A stretch of DNA of 46,011 bases from Limnobaculum xujianqingii (GCF_013394855.1 NZ_JABMLK010000003.1:1-46011); one strand, 5' to 3'; positions 20,461 through 30,792 are shown, numbered from the stretch's first letter. The notes: generated by a model from the letters alone, not told the origin. Program-made: numbers and translations.

Positions 20461-21468
20461 ATGGCTATATCACCCAATGCTTTTATTATCTTAAACGGTA
20501 AAGGAGCCAATACACCCGAGGTTCGGGACGCGATAAAAAAACTCAGGGAACAAGGATACCAACTCGAAGTCAGGGTCACCTGGGAATACGGTGATGCTGG
20601 TCGTTACGTTACCGAGGCGCAACGACAACACGCTGAACTGGTTATTGCCGGAGGTGGTGATGGAACCATTAATGAGGTTGCGGCAGCAATCGTACAGTTG
20701 AACAGTCATTCCAGACCCGCAATGGGGATCTTACCACTAGGAACCGCCAACGATTTTGCTACCGCCTGTCAAATTCCGGAACAACCTTATCAGGCTTTAA
20801 TTCTGGCCCTGAACGGTAACCCGGTTGCTATTGATATGGTGAAGGTAAACCAGCAGCACTATTTCATTAATATGGCTACCGGCGGTTTTGGTACCAAAAT
20901 CACTACTGAAACACCGGATAAACTTAAGGCAGCATTAGGTGGTTTTTCTTACCTGCTGCACGGCATTACTCAGGCTAACACGTTAAAACCCGACAATTGC
21001 ACGATTACAGCAGATAACTTTCACTGGTCAGGGGAAGCACTGGTGATAGGCATCGGTAATGGCAAGCAGGCTGGAGGCGGTCATCCCCTGTGTCCTGATG
21101 CTAAAATTAACGATGGACAGTTGCAACTGGCTATTCTGATGGCAGATGAATCGTTGCCTGCCCTGCTCTCCAGCTTAATCAACGGCAAAGACAGTGAGCA
21201 TATTATTGAGAAATCCTTAAATAGTCTGACCCTTACTTCCAGCCATGAGATGATCCTTAATCTTGATGGAGAGCCATTAAAAGGCAATCAATTTCAAATT
21301 GAAGTGGTACCTGCTGCTATTCGATGCCAGCCCCTCAAATTGCCCTCTGTTAATTTGAGCTCAATAATAAGGGGCGCTTATTGCGCCCCTTATTACATCT
21401 TTCGAATACCGATTAATTTGCTTCAGCCAAATCCTTTGGCATGTTGCTTTGCATCTTATGCCAGATAA
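20461..21468 (+). CDS. yegS: YegS-like lipid kinase, C-terminus altered by a 2-base loss
   Basis: YegS belongs to the diacylglycerol/sphingosine kinase family; the E. coli protein phosphorylates phosphatidylglycerol in vitro. The nucleotide-binding motif GGGDGTINE is at residues 64-72, followed by [36 protein letters not shown] and the C-terminal [15 protein letters not shown] at 20451-20457 fixes the ATG at 20461; a TTG at 20407 is rejected. Near 21331 the left arm reads CCAGCCCCTC where the right arm reads CCAGCTCCCCTC. With the extra CT the protein ends [12 protein letters not shown] at 21358 (about 299 residues), matching E. coli (RCRLPPDCPLLR). As written here the frame runs on to 21468 and overlaps fadR, which is almost certainly wrong. 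Confidence 0.9.
   Translation: MAISPNAFIILNGKGANTPEVRDAIKKLREQGYQLEVRVTWEYGDAGRYVTEAQRQHAELVIAGGGDGTINEVAAAIVQLNSHSRPAMGILPLGTANDFATACQIPEQPYQALILALNGNPVAIDMVKVNQQHYFINMATGGFGTKITTETPDKLKAALGGFSYLLHGITQANTLKPDNCTITADNFHWSGEALVIGIGNGKQAGGGHPLCPDAKINDGQLQLAILMADESLPALLSSLINGKDSEHIIEKSLNSLTLTSSHEMILNLDGEPLKGNQFQIEVVPAAIRCQPLKLPSVNLSSIIRGAYCAPYYIFRIPINLLQPNPLACCFASYAR
21365..21395. terminator. Bidirectional terminator between yegS and fadR
   Basis: A perfect 13-pair stem, TAATAAGGGGCGC / GCGCCCCTTATTA with loop TTATT, lies between two convergent genes. It is GC-rich at its core, with AT-rich flanks and short T stretches on both strands, and so can end transcripts from both sides. Confidence 0.75.
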
Positions 21469-22129
21469 TACCACTGGCTTTACCGTACTGGCGTACGCAT
21501 TCCATCACCTGATCGTGTAGTCTGTCGCGGCATAAGTCAGAAAGACGTTGATAGAAGTTCAGGGCTAACTGGCGCGCTTCTGGATTAGAAAAATAATAGC
21601 GACCAACGCGGATATATAGCCCTTTGATACCGTTAAGAATCAGACCATAGATCGGATTACCTGAGGCAAATGCTAAACCGCGGAAAATATTATAATCCAA
21701 CTCGGTAAATAGCTCCGGACGCTCTTCAAAACCATTATCCTGAGCTAAAACTTCCAGCGCCTTTTCCGGATTTTGACGAACCGCAGCCCGAATAAAGATA
21801 GCAGCGATATTGGTTCTGACGGCCAGAAGGTTATCAATTAACTGAGGAACGCTATCGTGATCTAAACGTACCAGCGTTTCCAGCAGACTCAAGCTGGAAG
21901 TTTCCCAGAAGTTATTTACTTTAGTTGGCTTACCGTGCTGAATTGTCAGCCAGCCATCTCGGGCTAAACGCTGCAATACCTCACGCAATGTGGTACGAGT
22001 TACGCCAATAAGTTCGGAGAGTTCACGTTCTGCGGGCAGAATGGTACCAGGGGGAAACCTGTTGTTCCAAATGCTCTCAATTAAATACTCTTCCGCAAAT
22101 CCTGCCGGACTCTGCGCTTTGATCACCAT
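21413..22129 (-). CDS. fadR: FadR, fatty-acid metabolism regulator
   Basis: FadR is a GntR-family regulator that represses fatty-acid degradation (fad) genes, activates fabA/fabB, and releases DNA on binding long-chain acyl-CoA. This copy is intact at 238 residues (E. coli 239). The winged-helix domain ([66 protein letters not shown]) is nearly identical to E. coli. The all-helical acyl-CoA domain ([25 protein letters not shown]) is well conserved, and the extreme C-terminus diverges. It is convergent with yegS and divergent from dsbB; the nhaB gene that separates fadR from dsbB in E. coli is missing. Confidence 0.96.
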   Translation of the reverse strand: MVIKAQSPAGFAEEYLIESIWNNRFPPGTILPAERELSELIGVTRTTLREVLQRLARDGWLTIQHGKPTKVNNFWETSSLSLLETLVRLDHDSVPQLIDNLLAVRTNIAAIFIRAAVRQNPEKALEVLAQDNGFEERPELFTELDYNIFRGLAFASGNPIYGLILNGIKGLYIRVGRYYFSNPEARQLALNFYQRLSDLCRDRLHDQVMECVRQYGKASGIIWHKMQSNMPKDLAEAN

Positions 22130-22175
22130 AAAAGTGCTATTCCATTAAGGTACAAAAATTAAAACGATTTGTTGC

Positions 22176-22184
22176 ATCATACCA
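22176..22184 (-). promoter_or_regulatory. Candidate extended -10 promoter of fadR
   Basis: On the minus strand TGG-TATGAT forms an extended -10 box without a good -35. It would start fadR about 40 bases upstream of its ATG. The rest of the 300-base fadR-dsbB gap is AT-rich and holds only this and the dsbB promoter; no small ORF or RNA is evident. Confidence 0.4.
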
Positions 22185-22315
22185 GAAGGCCATAGCCGGA
22201 TATAGCATCTCAAAATATCAAATAGAGTAAACTGTGGTTTAGATTACAAAAACAGGCTAATTTCAGTGTAAAAAATTACTTATTCATTCTAAATCAGCCA
22301 TGCAGGAAAAAATCC

Positions 22316-22345
22316 TTGGCTTACAAAGAAAATCTTAACCATAAT
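22316..22345 (+). promoter_or_regulatory. Candidate dsbB promoter
   Basis: TTGGCT, 18 bases, then CATAAT, about 85 bases upstream of the dsbB start codon. Both hexamers are close to the sigma70 consensus. Confidence 0.4.
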
Positions 22346-22429
22346 GTCATTTGAAAGATGGCATAGAAATAAAACTAGTTTAAACTACCGCTATCGGCGA
22401 TCGCTCATACATATTAAAGTGAATTAATC

Positions 22430-22969
22430 ATGTTATGTTATTTAAATAGCTGTTCTAAAGGAAGAGGTGCCTGGTTTCTTCTGGCTCTGATTGTTATTGT
22501 ACTTGAGTTAATTGCCCTCTATTTCCAACACGTAATGTTACTGAGACCTTGTGTGCTCTGCATTTACGAACGTTGCGCTCTGTTTGGTATTTTAGGCGCA
22601 GCCTTGATTGGTATGTTGGCACCTTCCTCTACGCTGATACGTTTTCTGGCTATCATTGTATGGCTATACAGCACTATCGAAGGCCTATTGTTGACATGGA
22701 AACACACCATGATTCAGCTTTACCCTTCCCCGGCAAACACCTGTGATATTTTTGTTAACTTTCCAACCTGGCTACCGCTGGATAAATGGTTACCAGCGTT
22801 ATTTGTAGCTAACGGTGATTGCAGTGAAAAACAGTGGTCATTCCTTTCATTAGAAATGCCACAATGGTTATTGATTATTTTCGCTATTAATTTAGTTATT
22901 GTTGCTTTGGTTATTATTGCTCAGTTTGTTAAACCAAAGAGACGTTTTTTCTATAACAATCCACTCTGA
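22430..22969 (+). CDS. dsbB: DsbB, disulfide bond formation protein
   Basis: DsbB is the inner-membrane quinone reductase that reoxidises DsbA in the periplasm. This copy is intact at 179 residues. It has four transmembrane helices, the first catalytic pair C41-C44 ([11 protein letters not shown], with the quinone-contacting R48), and the second pair C105/C131 ([17 protein letters not shown]). It ends [15 protein letters not shown], a positively charged cytoplasmic tail like that of E. coli. The ATG at 22430 gives the family start [15 protein letters not shown]; the ribosome-binding site is weak. Confidence 0.96.
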   Translation: MLCYLNSCSKGRGAWFLLALIVIVLELIALYFQHVMLLRPCVLCIYERCALFGILGAALIGMLAPSSTLIRFLAIIVWLYSTIEGLLLTWKHTMIQLYPSPANTCDIFVNFPTWLPLDKWLPALFVANGDCSEKQWSFLSLEMPQWLLIIFAINLVIVALVIIAQFVKPKRRFFYNNPL

Positions 22970-22990
22970 TATATAAATCAGAAGATCAAT

Positions 22991-23020
22991 GTTCAAAAAG
23001 CGCCATTATGGCGCTTTTGA
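22991..23020. terminator. dsbB terminator hairpin and pivot of the inverted repeat
   Basis: AAAAAGCGCCAT-T-ATGGCGCTTTT is a natural-looking intrinsic terminator 22 bases after dsbB, and also the exact centre of the 46 kb palindrome. To its left the sequence is unique context; to its right is the same sequence reversed, starting with the dsbB 3' end. The left A-run has five bases, the right T-run four, one of the 13 arm differences. Fold-back at a hairpin can occur in vivo by template switching, or in vitro during amplification or sequencing. Confidence 0.85.
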
Positions 23021-23036
23021 ACATTGATCTTCTGAT

Positions 23037-23582
23037 TTATATATCAGAGTGGATTGTTATAGAAAAAACGTCTCTTTGGTTAACAAACTGAGCAATAATA
23101 ACCAAAGCAACAATAACTAAATTAATAGCGAAAATAATCAATAACCATTGTGGCATTTCTAATGAAAGGAATGACCACTGTTTTTCACTGCAATCACCGT
23201 TAGCTACAAATAACGCTGGTAACCATTTATCCAGCGGTAGCCAGGTTGGAAAGTTAACAAAAATATCACAGGTGTTTGCCGGGGAAGGGTAAAGCTGAAT
23301 CATGGTGTGTTTCCATGTCAACAATAGGCCTTCGATAGTGCTGTATAGCCATACAATGATAGCCAGAAAACGTATCAGCGTAGAGGAAGGTGCCAACATA
23401 CCAATCAAGGCTGCGCCTAAAATACCAAACAGAGCGCAACGTTCGTAAATGCAGAGCACACAAGGTCTCAGTAACATTACGTGTTGGAAATAGAGGGCAA
23501 TTAACTCAAGTACAATAACAATCAGAGCCAGAAGAAACCAGGCACCTCTTCCTTTAGAACAGCTATTTAAATAACATAACAT
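23037..23582 (-). CDS. dsbB: DsbB, mirror copy with frameshifted tail
   Basis: This matches the left copy through QFV, then loses one A in the run at about 23080 (GTTAACC instead of GTTAAACC). The tail becomes [14 protein letters not shown] instead of [12 protein letters not shown]. All catalytic cysteines are retained. The stop now falls inside the mirrored spacer, seven bases beyond the left copy's equivalent. The left version keeps the basic tail expected of the family, so this copy is the erroneous one. Confidence 0.9.
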   Translation of the reverse strand: MLCYLNSCSKGRGAWFLLALIVIVLELIALYFQHVMLLRPCVLCIYERCALFGILGAALIGMLAPSSTLIRFLAIIVWLYSTIEGLLLTWKHTMIQLYPSPANTCDIFVNFPTWLPLDKWLPALFVANGDCSEKQWSFLSLEMPQWLLIIFAINLVIVALVIIAQFVNQRDVFSITIHSDI

Positions 23583-23666
23583 GATTAATTCACTTTAATA
23601 TGTATGAGCGATCGCCGATAGCGGTAGTTTAAACTAGTTTTATTTCTATGCCATCTTTCAAATGAC

Positions 23667-23696
23667 ATTATGGTTAAGATTTTCTTTGTAAGCCAA
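23667..23696 (-). promoter_or_regulatory. Candidate dsbB promoter, mirror copy
   Basis: The same TTGGCT-N18-CATAAT arrangement as at 22316-22345, read on the minus strand. Confidence 0.35.
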
Positions 23697-23827
23697 GGAT
23701 TTTTTCCTGCATGGCTGATTTAGAATGAATAAGTAATTTTTTACACTGAAATTAGCCTGTTTTTGTAATCTAAACCACAGTTTACTCTATTTGATATTTT
23801 GAGATGCTATATCCGGCTATGGCCTTC

Positions 23828-23836
23828 TGGTATGAT
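23828..23836 (+). promoter_or_regulatory. Candidate fadR promoter, mirror copy
   Basis: The same TGG-TATGAT extended -10 as at 22176-22184. The 300-base gap between the mirrored dsbB and fadR holds nothing else recognisable. Confidence 0.35.
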
Positions 23837-23882
23837 GCAACAAATCGTTTTAATTTTTGTACCTTAATGGAATAGCACTTTT

Positions 23883-24598
23883 ATGGTGATCAAAGCGCAG
23901 AGTCCGGCAGGATTTGCGGAAGAGTATTTAATTGAGAGCATTTGGAACAACAGGTTTCCCCCTGGTACCATTCTGCCCGCAGAACGTGAACTCTCCGAAC
24001 TTATTGGCGTAACTCGTACCACATTGCGTGAGGTATTGCAGCGTTTAGCCCGAGATGGCTGGCTGACAATTCAGCACGGTAAGCCAACTAAAGTAAAAAC
24101 TTCTGGGAAACTTCCAGCTTGAGTCTGCTGGAAACGCTGGTACGTTTAGATCACGATAGCGTTCCTCAGTTAATTGATAACCTTCTGGCCGTCAGAACCA
24201 ATATCGCTGCTATCTTTATTCGGGCTGCGGTTCGTCAAAATCCGGAAAAGGCGCTGGAAGTTTTAGCTCAGGATAATGGTTTTGAAGAGCGTCCGGAGCT
24301 ATTTACCGAGTTGGATTATAATATTTTCCGCGGTTTAGCATTTGCCTCAGGTAATCCGATCTATGGTCTGATTCTTAACGGTATCAAAGGGCTATATATC
24401 CGCGTTGGTCGCTATTATTTTTCTAATCCAGAAGCGCGCCAGTTAGCCCTGAACTTCTATCAACGTCTTTCTGACTTATGCCGCGACAGACTACACGATC
24501 AGGTGATGGAATGCGTACGCCAGTACGGTAAAGCCAGTGGTATTATCTGGCATAAGATGCAAAGCAACATGCCAAAGGATTTGGCTGAAGCAAATTAA
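23883..24598 (+). pseudogene. fadR: FadR, mirror copy, frameshifted
   Basis: This is identical to the left copy except for a missing T near 24097 (GTAAAAAC instead of GTAAATAAC). It turns KVNNFWET into [10 protein letters not shown] and stops at 24122, just after the DNA-binding domain. The acyl-CoA-binding domain continues in another frame from about 24100 to 24598. If read literally, only a ligand-blind DNA-binding domain would be made. The intact left copy argues for a sequencing error. Confidence 0.9.
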
Positions 24599-24615
24599 TC
24601 GGTATTCGAAAGATG

Positions 24616-24646
24616 TAATAAGGGGCGCAATAAGCGCCCCTTATTA
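24616..24646. terminator. Bidirectional terminator, mirror copy
   Basis: The same 13-pair stem as at 21365-21395, here between convergent fadR and yegS copies. Confidence 0.7.
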
Positions 24647-24652
24647 TTGAGC

Positions 24653-25551
24653 TCAAATTAACAGAGGGCAATTTGAGGGGAGCTGGCATCGAATAGCAGC
24701 AGGTACCACTTCAATTTGAAATTGATTGCCTTTTAATGGCTCTCCATCAAGATTAAGGATCATCTCATGGCTGGAAGTAAGGGTCAGACTATTTAAGGAT
24801 TTCTCAATAATATGCTCACTGTCTTTGCCGTTGATTAAGCTGGAGAGCAGGGCAGGCAACGATTCATCTGCCATCAGAATAGCCAGTTGCAACTGTCCAT
24901 CGTTAATTTTAGCATCAGGACACAGGGGATGACCGCCTCCAGCCTGCTTGCCATTACCGATGCCTATCACCAGTGCTTCCCCTGACCAGTGAAAGTTATC
25001 TGCTGTAATCGTGCAATTGTCGGGTTTTAACGTGTTAGCCTGAGTAATGCCGTGCAGCAGGTAAGAAAAACCACCTAATGCTGCCTTAAGTTTATCCGGT
25101 GTTTCAGTAGTGATTTTGGTACCAAAACCGCCGGTAGCCATATTAATGAAATAGTGCTGCTGGTTTACCTTCACCATATCAATAGCAACCGGGTTACCGT
25201 TCAGGGCCAGAATTAAAGCCTGATAAGGTTGTTCCGGAATTTGACAGGCGGTAGCAAAATCGTTGGCGGTTCCTAGTGGTAAGATCCCCATTGCGGTCTG
25301 GAATGACTGTTCAACTGTACGATTGCTGCCGCAACCTCATTAATGGTTCCATCACCACCTCCGGCAATAACCAGTTCAGCGTGTTGTCGTTGCGCCTCGG
25401 TAACGTAACGACCAGCATCACCGTATTCCCAGGTGACCCTGACTTCGAGTTGGTATCCTTGTTCCCTGAGTTTTTTTATCGCGTCCCGAACCTCGGGTGT
25501 ATTGGCTCCTTTACCGTTTAAGATAATAAAAGCATTGGGTGATATAGCCAT
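24653..25551 (-). pseudogene. yegS: YegS-like lipid kinase, mirror copy, frameshifted but with the correct C-terminus
   Basis: One C is missing near 25295 (GACCGC instead of GACCCGC on the coding strand). It splits the protein after [23 protein letters not shown]; the second frame starts at [13 protein letters not shown]. Unlike the left copy, the 3' end is right: [12 protein letters not shown] then TGA at 24653. Combining the left middle with this end gives a sound protein of about 299 residues. This is the one clear place where the right arm is the better copy. Confidence 0.88.
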
Positions 25552-25680
25552 TACACCTCCTGAAAGTGAAAAATAAGAGAATATAAAAACAGTATAACGA
25601 TTCAATTACGAGTGATAATATTTTTACCAATTGTTTACATTAAAATAATTTGTTGCCTGATAAATATAAGGAAGAAAATC

Positions 25681-26024
25681 ATGATTGCGGTAATTTTTGA
25701 AGTGCAGATAAAACAGGGCATAAACAAGCTTATCTGGATTTGGCAGCAGAACTAAAACCTTTACTGGTAGAAATGGATGGTTTTATTTCTATTGAGCGTT
25801 TTGAAAGTCTGTCTGAACCGGGCAAGATTTTATCACTTTCATTTTGGCGTGATGAAGAAGCTGTTCTGCAGTGGCGGCAATTAGAATTGCATCGGCAGGC
25901 ACAGGCTAAAGGCCGGGCGATGATTTTTAATGATTATCGGCTCAAGATTGCCGGAATTATTCGCGATTATGGTATGACTGACAGGGAACAGGCACCCAAT
26001 GATAGCCGCATTATGCATGGCTAA
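25681..26024 (+). pseudogene. ABM-domain protein, mirror copy, frameshifted
   Basis: ATG 25681 follows AAGGAAG. After MIAVIFEVQIKQG one base is lost from a G-run (25716-25718; the left arm has four), so the family domain (AELKPLLVEMDGF onward) lies in another frame, open to 26024. The left copy is intact. Confidence 0.8.
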
Positions 26025-26064
26025 ATCAGTCGAAAAGAGAGACAAAAGAATTTTGAGAGACGCT

Positions 26065-26159
26065 AAAAAAAAGAAACCAGCCCAAGGGAGATTGGACTGG
26101 TAAGGAGGTGGTTTCTATTAAAGAGATAATAGGAACACAACTAGTTATTAATCTTTAGG
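26065..26159 (-). ncRNA. cyaR: CyaR small RNA, mirror copy
   Basis: The same seed, hairpins and terminator as the left cyaR; the terminal T-run has eight bases instead of seven. It sits directly after the trhP copy. Confidence 0.85.
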
Positions 26160-26165
26160 ACTGAG

Positions 26166-26208
26166 ATAGTAGTCCTTTTATTTGCTAATAGATGTGATCC
26201 ATTTCTAA
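26166..26208 (-). promoter_or_regulatory. CRP-dependent cyaR promoter, mirror copy
   Basis: On the minus strand: CRP half-strong site (26193-26208) and TACTAT -10 box (26166-26171), spaced as in the left arm. Confidence 0.55.
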
Positions 26209-26225
26209 TAATTTGAATTAAAGCG

Positions 26226-26241
26226 TGTGATTTTTATCACC
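26226..26241 (-). promoter_or_regulatory. Upstream CRP-like site, mirror copy
   Basis: The same TGTGA-TTTTTA-TCACC site as at 19771-19786, seen from the other strand. Confidence 0.5.
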
Positions 26242-26262
26242 GCCAGTGGAAAAAAATCATTT

Positions 26263-27626
26263 TTATGCACTATGCGGATTTCTGGTGTTGTTGTTTCCCG
26301 CTAAATTACGCATCAACAAAGCATATTCCAGATTAACATCATCCGGAACCGGCAAATAAACCACGTGCCCGTTACCCGGGGCTACTTCGGTAGGTTGGCC
26401 TTTGCTGGTTTCCATTGATTCAATAGTGAAATGGATGTTGCCCTGAGGGGTCATCATCTCCACACTATCACCAACAGAAAATTTATTTTTTACATCAACA
26501 GCGGCTAAACTATTACGTCGTTCACCGGTAAACTCACCAACAAATTGCTGACTGTCAGAAATAGAGTAGCCGTAATCATAATTTTGATGCTCATCGTGTA
26601 CATGGCGACGCAGGAAACCTTCGGTATATCCCCGATGGGCCAATGACTCCAGTGTTGTCATCAGCGACTCATCAAATGGTTTACCTGCAACTGCATCATC
26701 AATAGCCCGGCGATAAACCTGAGCAGTACGCGCGCAGTAGTAGAACGATTTGGTGCGACCTTCAATTTTTAATGAATGAACGCCTAACTGGGTTAAACGC
26801 TCAACATGTTGAACAGCACGCAGATCTTTAGAGTTCATAATATAAGTGCCGTGTTCGTCTTCAAAGGCACTCATATACTCGCCCGGACGCAGTGCTTCTT
26901 CAATCATAAATACTTTATCGGTAGGGGCTCCGGCACCTAATGTAGGCTCAACGTTTTTTTACCGGGATTGGCTCATGAATATGCACAATGTTACCTGTGT
27001 CATCTTCTTTGCCTTCTTCTACTTTGTATTCCCAGCGACAAGCGTTAGTACAGGTACCCTGATTAGGATCGCGTTTATTTATATAGCCAGAGAGCAGACA
27101 ACGGCCAGAGTAAGCCATGCATAAAGCGCCATGCACAAAGGTTTCCAGTTCAATATCGGGTACCTGCTGGCGAATTTCTTCAATTTCTTCCAGCGACAGT
27201 TCGCGGGAAAGGATAACGCGGGTTAGCCCCATCTGTTTCCAGAATTTTACCGTCGCCCAGTTGACAGCGTTGGCCTGTACCGAAAGGTGAATATCAATAT
27301 CAGGAAATGCTTCACGTACCATCATAATCAGGCCAGGATCGGACATGATCAATGCATCTGGTCCCATTTCTACCACGGGGGCCAGATCGCGAATAAAGGT
27401 TTTTAGCTTGGAGTTATGAGGAGCGATATTAACCACCACATAAAACTTTTGCCAAGGGCATGGGCTTCATTAATACCTAAAGCCAGATTCTGATGATTGA
27501 ATTCGTTGTTACGTACCGCAGGCTGTAACGAGGCTGACCGGCATAAACTGCATCTGCGCCATAAGCAAAGGCGTAACGCATATTTTTAAGCGTACCGGCC
27601 GGAGAAAGTAATTCCGGTTTAAACAT
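26263..27626 (-). pseudogene. trhP: TrhP (YegQ), mirror copy, broken by three single-base indels
   Basis: Compared with the intact left copy, one G is missing at about 27516 (TGCGGTACG), one A is missing at 27447-27450 (CAAAAG for CAAAAAG), and one A is added at 26954-26960 (seven instead of six). All three are in homopolymers. The longest readable parts are codons around VVNIAPHNSKLKTF through HIHEPIPV (26948-27439) and MIEEALRPGEYM to the stop (26263-26907). Three lesions in one gene whose twin is perfect point to error-prone base calling in this arm. Confidence 0.92.
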
Positions 27627-27642
27627 GTTGTTGGTCTCTTAG

Positions 27643-27695
27643 TCTGATCACAAGTCAGAGCCGCACCCTAAGGGTACAGCTTTGGGAAAATCCCA
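27643..27695 (-). other. Tandem hairpins of the trhP leader, mirror copy
   Basis: All three stems of the left leader are present without change. The nearest arm difference (one A) is just upstream at the left-arm position 18305. Confidence 0.5.
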
Positions 27696-27762
27696 GGGCC
27701 GGAATGTAGACCTGGTTGAGGGGAATGGCAACGCAGGAATATCCACTTATACCGTTTGTTTA

Positions 27763-28602
27763 TCACCAATAAGTGTAAGTCGACCGCAAACAGTAGTTTC
27801 GATCGACGACATAGGTCGGAAACAGCTCCAGTTCCTTACTGATAGATTTGGTACAGTCGTTGCGATCATTCCATTCCAGACAGTCGGTTTGTTTACTGCC
27901 AAGATAGTAGGGGGATACGGTAATTTCTATCATTCCACTGGCGCGTTGCTGCTGGTCATACAGATAACTGATATTCATAGTTGGGCTGATTAAGGCGAAA
28001 GGTTTATTGTCCGGTTGATAGAAGAAACGATATTCACCATTTACCGACTCATCACTGCCGCTTAACAGGCTGTAGGCCATACGAAATTTGTCATCAGTTT
28101 TATAGATACCGTCGGTAACGCCAGTTTCTGCTTTTTTCTCATCGCTACCAGAAATGTAATTATCCGTTGAGCTAACAATCAGTCCTTTATCATCCGTCTG
28201 ATAATCAATTGCGCCTTCCCGGGCATAAAACAGCTTATTCATACCAAAAAGAGTGACATTGTAACTATTTCTCCAGCCCTGCTGAATTTTACTAATATCG
28301 TAGCTGGAATCAATACGAAAGCGCAGTTCATTGCGGGTCATTTGAGCATACATATCGGTTAACTGGCCACAGCGATCGTAATTAAATTTATAGTAAAAGG
28401 CAGAACGCGTGTTGTCGCTTTCAGTGACGGTTTCCACTACACGGGCGTGATTAAACTCAGGCATGCTTAACAGCGCCAGATGATTATTAACAATAATATC
28501 TTTGTTTATCGGGCAGCTTCCCGGGGTATCTGCATGGGCTACGGAAGCTAGCAAAGCTGGAATAACCAGAACCAAAGGGGAACTTTTAATAACTAAACTC
28601 AT
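27763..28602 (-). CDS. Unrecognised exported protein, mirror copy
   Basis: 279 residues, identical to the left copy except DRNYCLR in place of DRTTVLR near the C-terminus, produced by one extra A and one missing G that cancel. This version adds a fifth cysteine. Family data are needed to tell which is right. These two indels are the outermost differences between the arms. Confidence 0.72.
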   Translation of the reverse strand: MSLVIKSSPLVLVIPALLASVAHADTPGSCPINKDIIVNNHLALLSMPEFNHARVVETVTESDNTRSAFYYKFNYDRCGQLTDMYAQMTRNELRFRIDSSYDISKIQQGWRNSYNVTLFGMNKLFYAREGAIDYQTDDKGLIVSSTDNYISGSDEKKAETGVTDGIYKTDDKFRMAYSLLSGSDESVNGEYRFFYQPDNKPFALISPTMNISYLYDQQQRASGMIEITVSPYYLGSKQTDCLEWNDRNDCTKSISKELELFPTYVVDRNYCLRSTYTYW

Positions 28603-28665
28603 TAACCTGACAACTCCTGTTGTGTTATTCCATTTCTGCTTAGAAAGGTATAAATACCTGTTTTG

Positions 28666-29373
28666 TTACTCTTCCCAACGGTAGCCTAATCCATATACCG
28701 AACGAATAAAGACTTTTTCTGGCGCTAAGGTTTCCAGTTTACGGCGTAAATTCTTGATATGACTGTCTACAGTACGATCGGTTACTACACGATAATCATC
28801 GTAAAGATTATCTAACAGCGATTCCCGCGTCAGTACCTGGCCTGAATGGGATGACAGAGTTTTAAGCAACCGAAACTCAGCGGCGGTTAAATCAAGGCTG
28901 GTATTGTTATAACGAACCTGAAACTGTGATTCGTCTAATTGCAGTCCCAGCTCCGGCGAAGGTAGCTCTCTGGCGGGCAGATAACAGCGCCTTAAAATGG
29001 TTTTAACCCGAGCCACTACTTCTCGTGGGCTATAGGGCTTACAGATATAATCATCAGCGCCAATTTCCAGTCCGGACAGGCGGTCTATCTCTTCGGTTTT
29101 TGCTGTTACCATGACTACCGGAACATCAGAAAACGTACGGATCTCCCGGCACAGTGTAATGCCATCAACACCCGGCAGCATCAAGTCTAACAGGATCAGC
29201 GAAGGCGGGTATTGTTTCACCCAACTAATCACTTTCTGACCCTGAGTAATTAAATGTGTGCGATATCCGGCCGCCTGAAGATAATAAATTAATAACTGAC
29301 CCAGTTTAGGCTCATCTTCTACAATCAATACTGGCGGCAAGTCATTACCGGTCAATAGGGTACTTTCTGTCAT
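28666..29373 (-). CDS. baeR: BaeR response regulator, mirror copy
   Basis: Identical to the left baeR (235 residues, D63 phospho-acceptor). From here outward I find no difference between the arms. Confidence 0.93.
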   Translation of the reverse strand: MTESTLLTGNDLPPVLIVEDEPKLGQLLIYYLQAAGYRTHLITQGQKVISWVKQYPPSLILLDLMLPGVDGITLCREIRTFSDVPVVMVTAKTEEIDRLSGLEIGADDYICKPYSPREVVARVKTILRRCYLPARELPSPELGLQLDESQFQVRYNNTSLDLTAAEFRLLKTLSSHSGQVLTRESLLDNLYDDYRVVTDRTVDSHIKNLRRKLETLAPEKVFIRSVYGLGYRWEE

Positions 29374-29375
29374 AG

Positions 29376-30777
29376 TTATGAGGATACCGTTTCTGTTACC
29401 AGCGGCAAGAGTAACTTAATTTCCAGCCCGCCTAAAGCAGAATGGCTGGCGCTAATTTCTCCGCCGTGAGCATCAACAATATTCCAGCAGATGGACAGGC
29501 CGGGTCCGGAGCCGCCGCTGGCCCGGTTACGTGAAACTTCAGTACGATAAAAACGCTCGAAAATCTGACTCAGTTGCTCGTCGGTAACGCCGGGGGCAGA
29601 ATCCTGCCAGTGTAATAGTATTGATTGTTTGGTTACTGTTGCGGAAATATGTAGCTGTCCCTGAGTATTGTCACTACTGGCATCAGTATAGCGCAGGCTG
29701 TTCTCTAATAAATTGTGAAATAGTTGCGATAAACGATCCGGATCGCCAAACACGATTGCGTTTGGCGGTAGTTCTGTTTCGATAGCTAATCCTTTATGAC
29801 TGAAGCGGCTGTGATAGGCAGCAATCGCCTGTTCCAGTAAGGCTATCAGATTGAGATCGCTCTTCTTATAGGTTAGTGCCCCTAAATCGGATAATGAAAG
29901 CTGATGCAAATCATTAACTAATTTAGTCAAAGATCGCACTTCAGCCTGGAGTGAATGTAATGAAGTCGGCGTTAACTGGCGTACGCCGTCTTCCAGTGCC
30001 TCCAGTTCTCCCTGCAATACCGCTAATGGTGTACGCAGCTCATGAGAAACATCGGCAATAAATGCCCGTCGCATACGTTCGTTTTTTTCCAGAGTATTGG
30101 CCAGTTGGTTAAAGTCATTGGCCAAAATTCCCAACTCATCTTTACTGGTAATTGGAACCCGGGCAGAAAAGTCTCCGGCTGCCAACTGATGAGTACCGGT
30201 CACAAGGCGTTTTACTCGTGATAACAGGCTGCGGGAAACCAGCAGTGTAGTGACGGCAGCTAACAGGGTCGAAAGGGCAATCAGCATCCAACTGGTGCGA
30301 TTCTGTTGTTTAGCAAAGTTGATGTCGGCACTGCGGGTAAGTTTTTCGCTGGGCATGCCGACAATCCAACCGATGGTTTTCCCATCCAGCGTAATGGCTT
30401 TACGGGTCGCATGACGTGGAACCGGATGAGAAGATCCTGCCAGCATATGGTTCTCGGTATCAAAGATCCAGAAAGGAACGCGCCATCCCTGAGGTGGTAG
30501 TGCCTGTTCGTCACTTTCATCATCATTTTGTTCTACCGCTCGTAGAAACTGATAGATGATTTTTTCATTGCGTTGAAGGAATTGCCAGTTGCCTTCATGG
30601 CGATAACGTTCGGCCAGAGCATTGCCCAATAAACTTAAGCGCTGCTCATTACTGGAGCGAATATAGTCGGTAAAACCACGTTAAACTCAGGCGAACTCCC
30701 CAGTGCATGGTAATCAGCACCAGCATGCAGGTGGCTAAAATAGCAAAGAACAGTTTTCCGGTGATCCCCATTTTCAT
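29376..30777 (-). pseudogene. baeS: BaeS sensor kinase, mirror copy, frameshifted
   Basis: Carries the same N-terminal frameshift (about 30675-30685) and the same leucine-to-proline change in the G2 box as the left copy. The open part from about 30629 to 29376 contains TM2, HAMP, H, N, F and G boxes. Confidence 0.9.
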
Positions 30778-30792
30778 TAGATTTGATTTCCG

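Noticed and set aside
22991..23020. Hairpin telomere or replicated dimer junction of a linear replicon (as in N15-type prophages)
   Set aside because: The pivot is a short terminator stem, there is no protelomerase or phage/plasmid gene, and all neighbours are core chromosomal genes.
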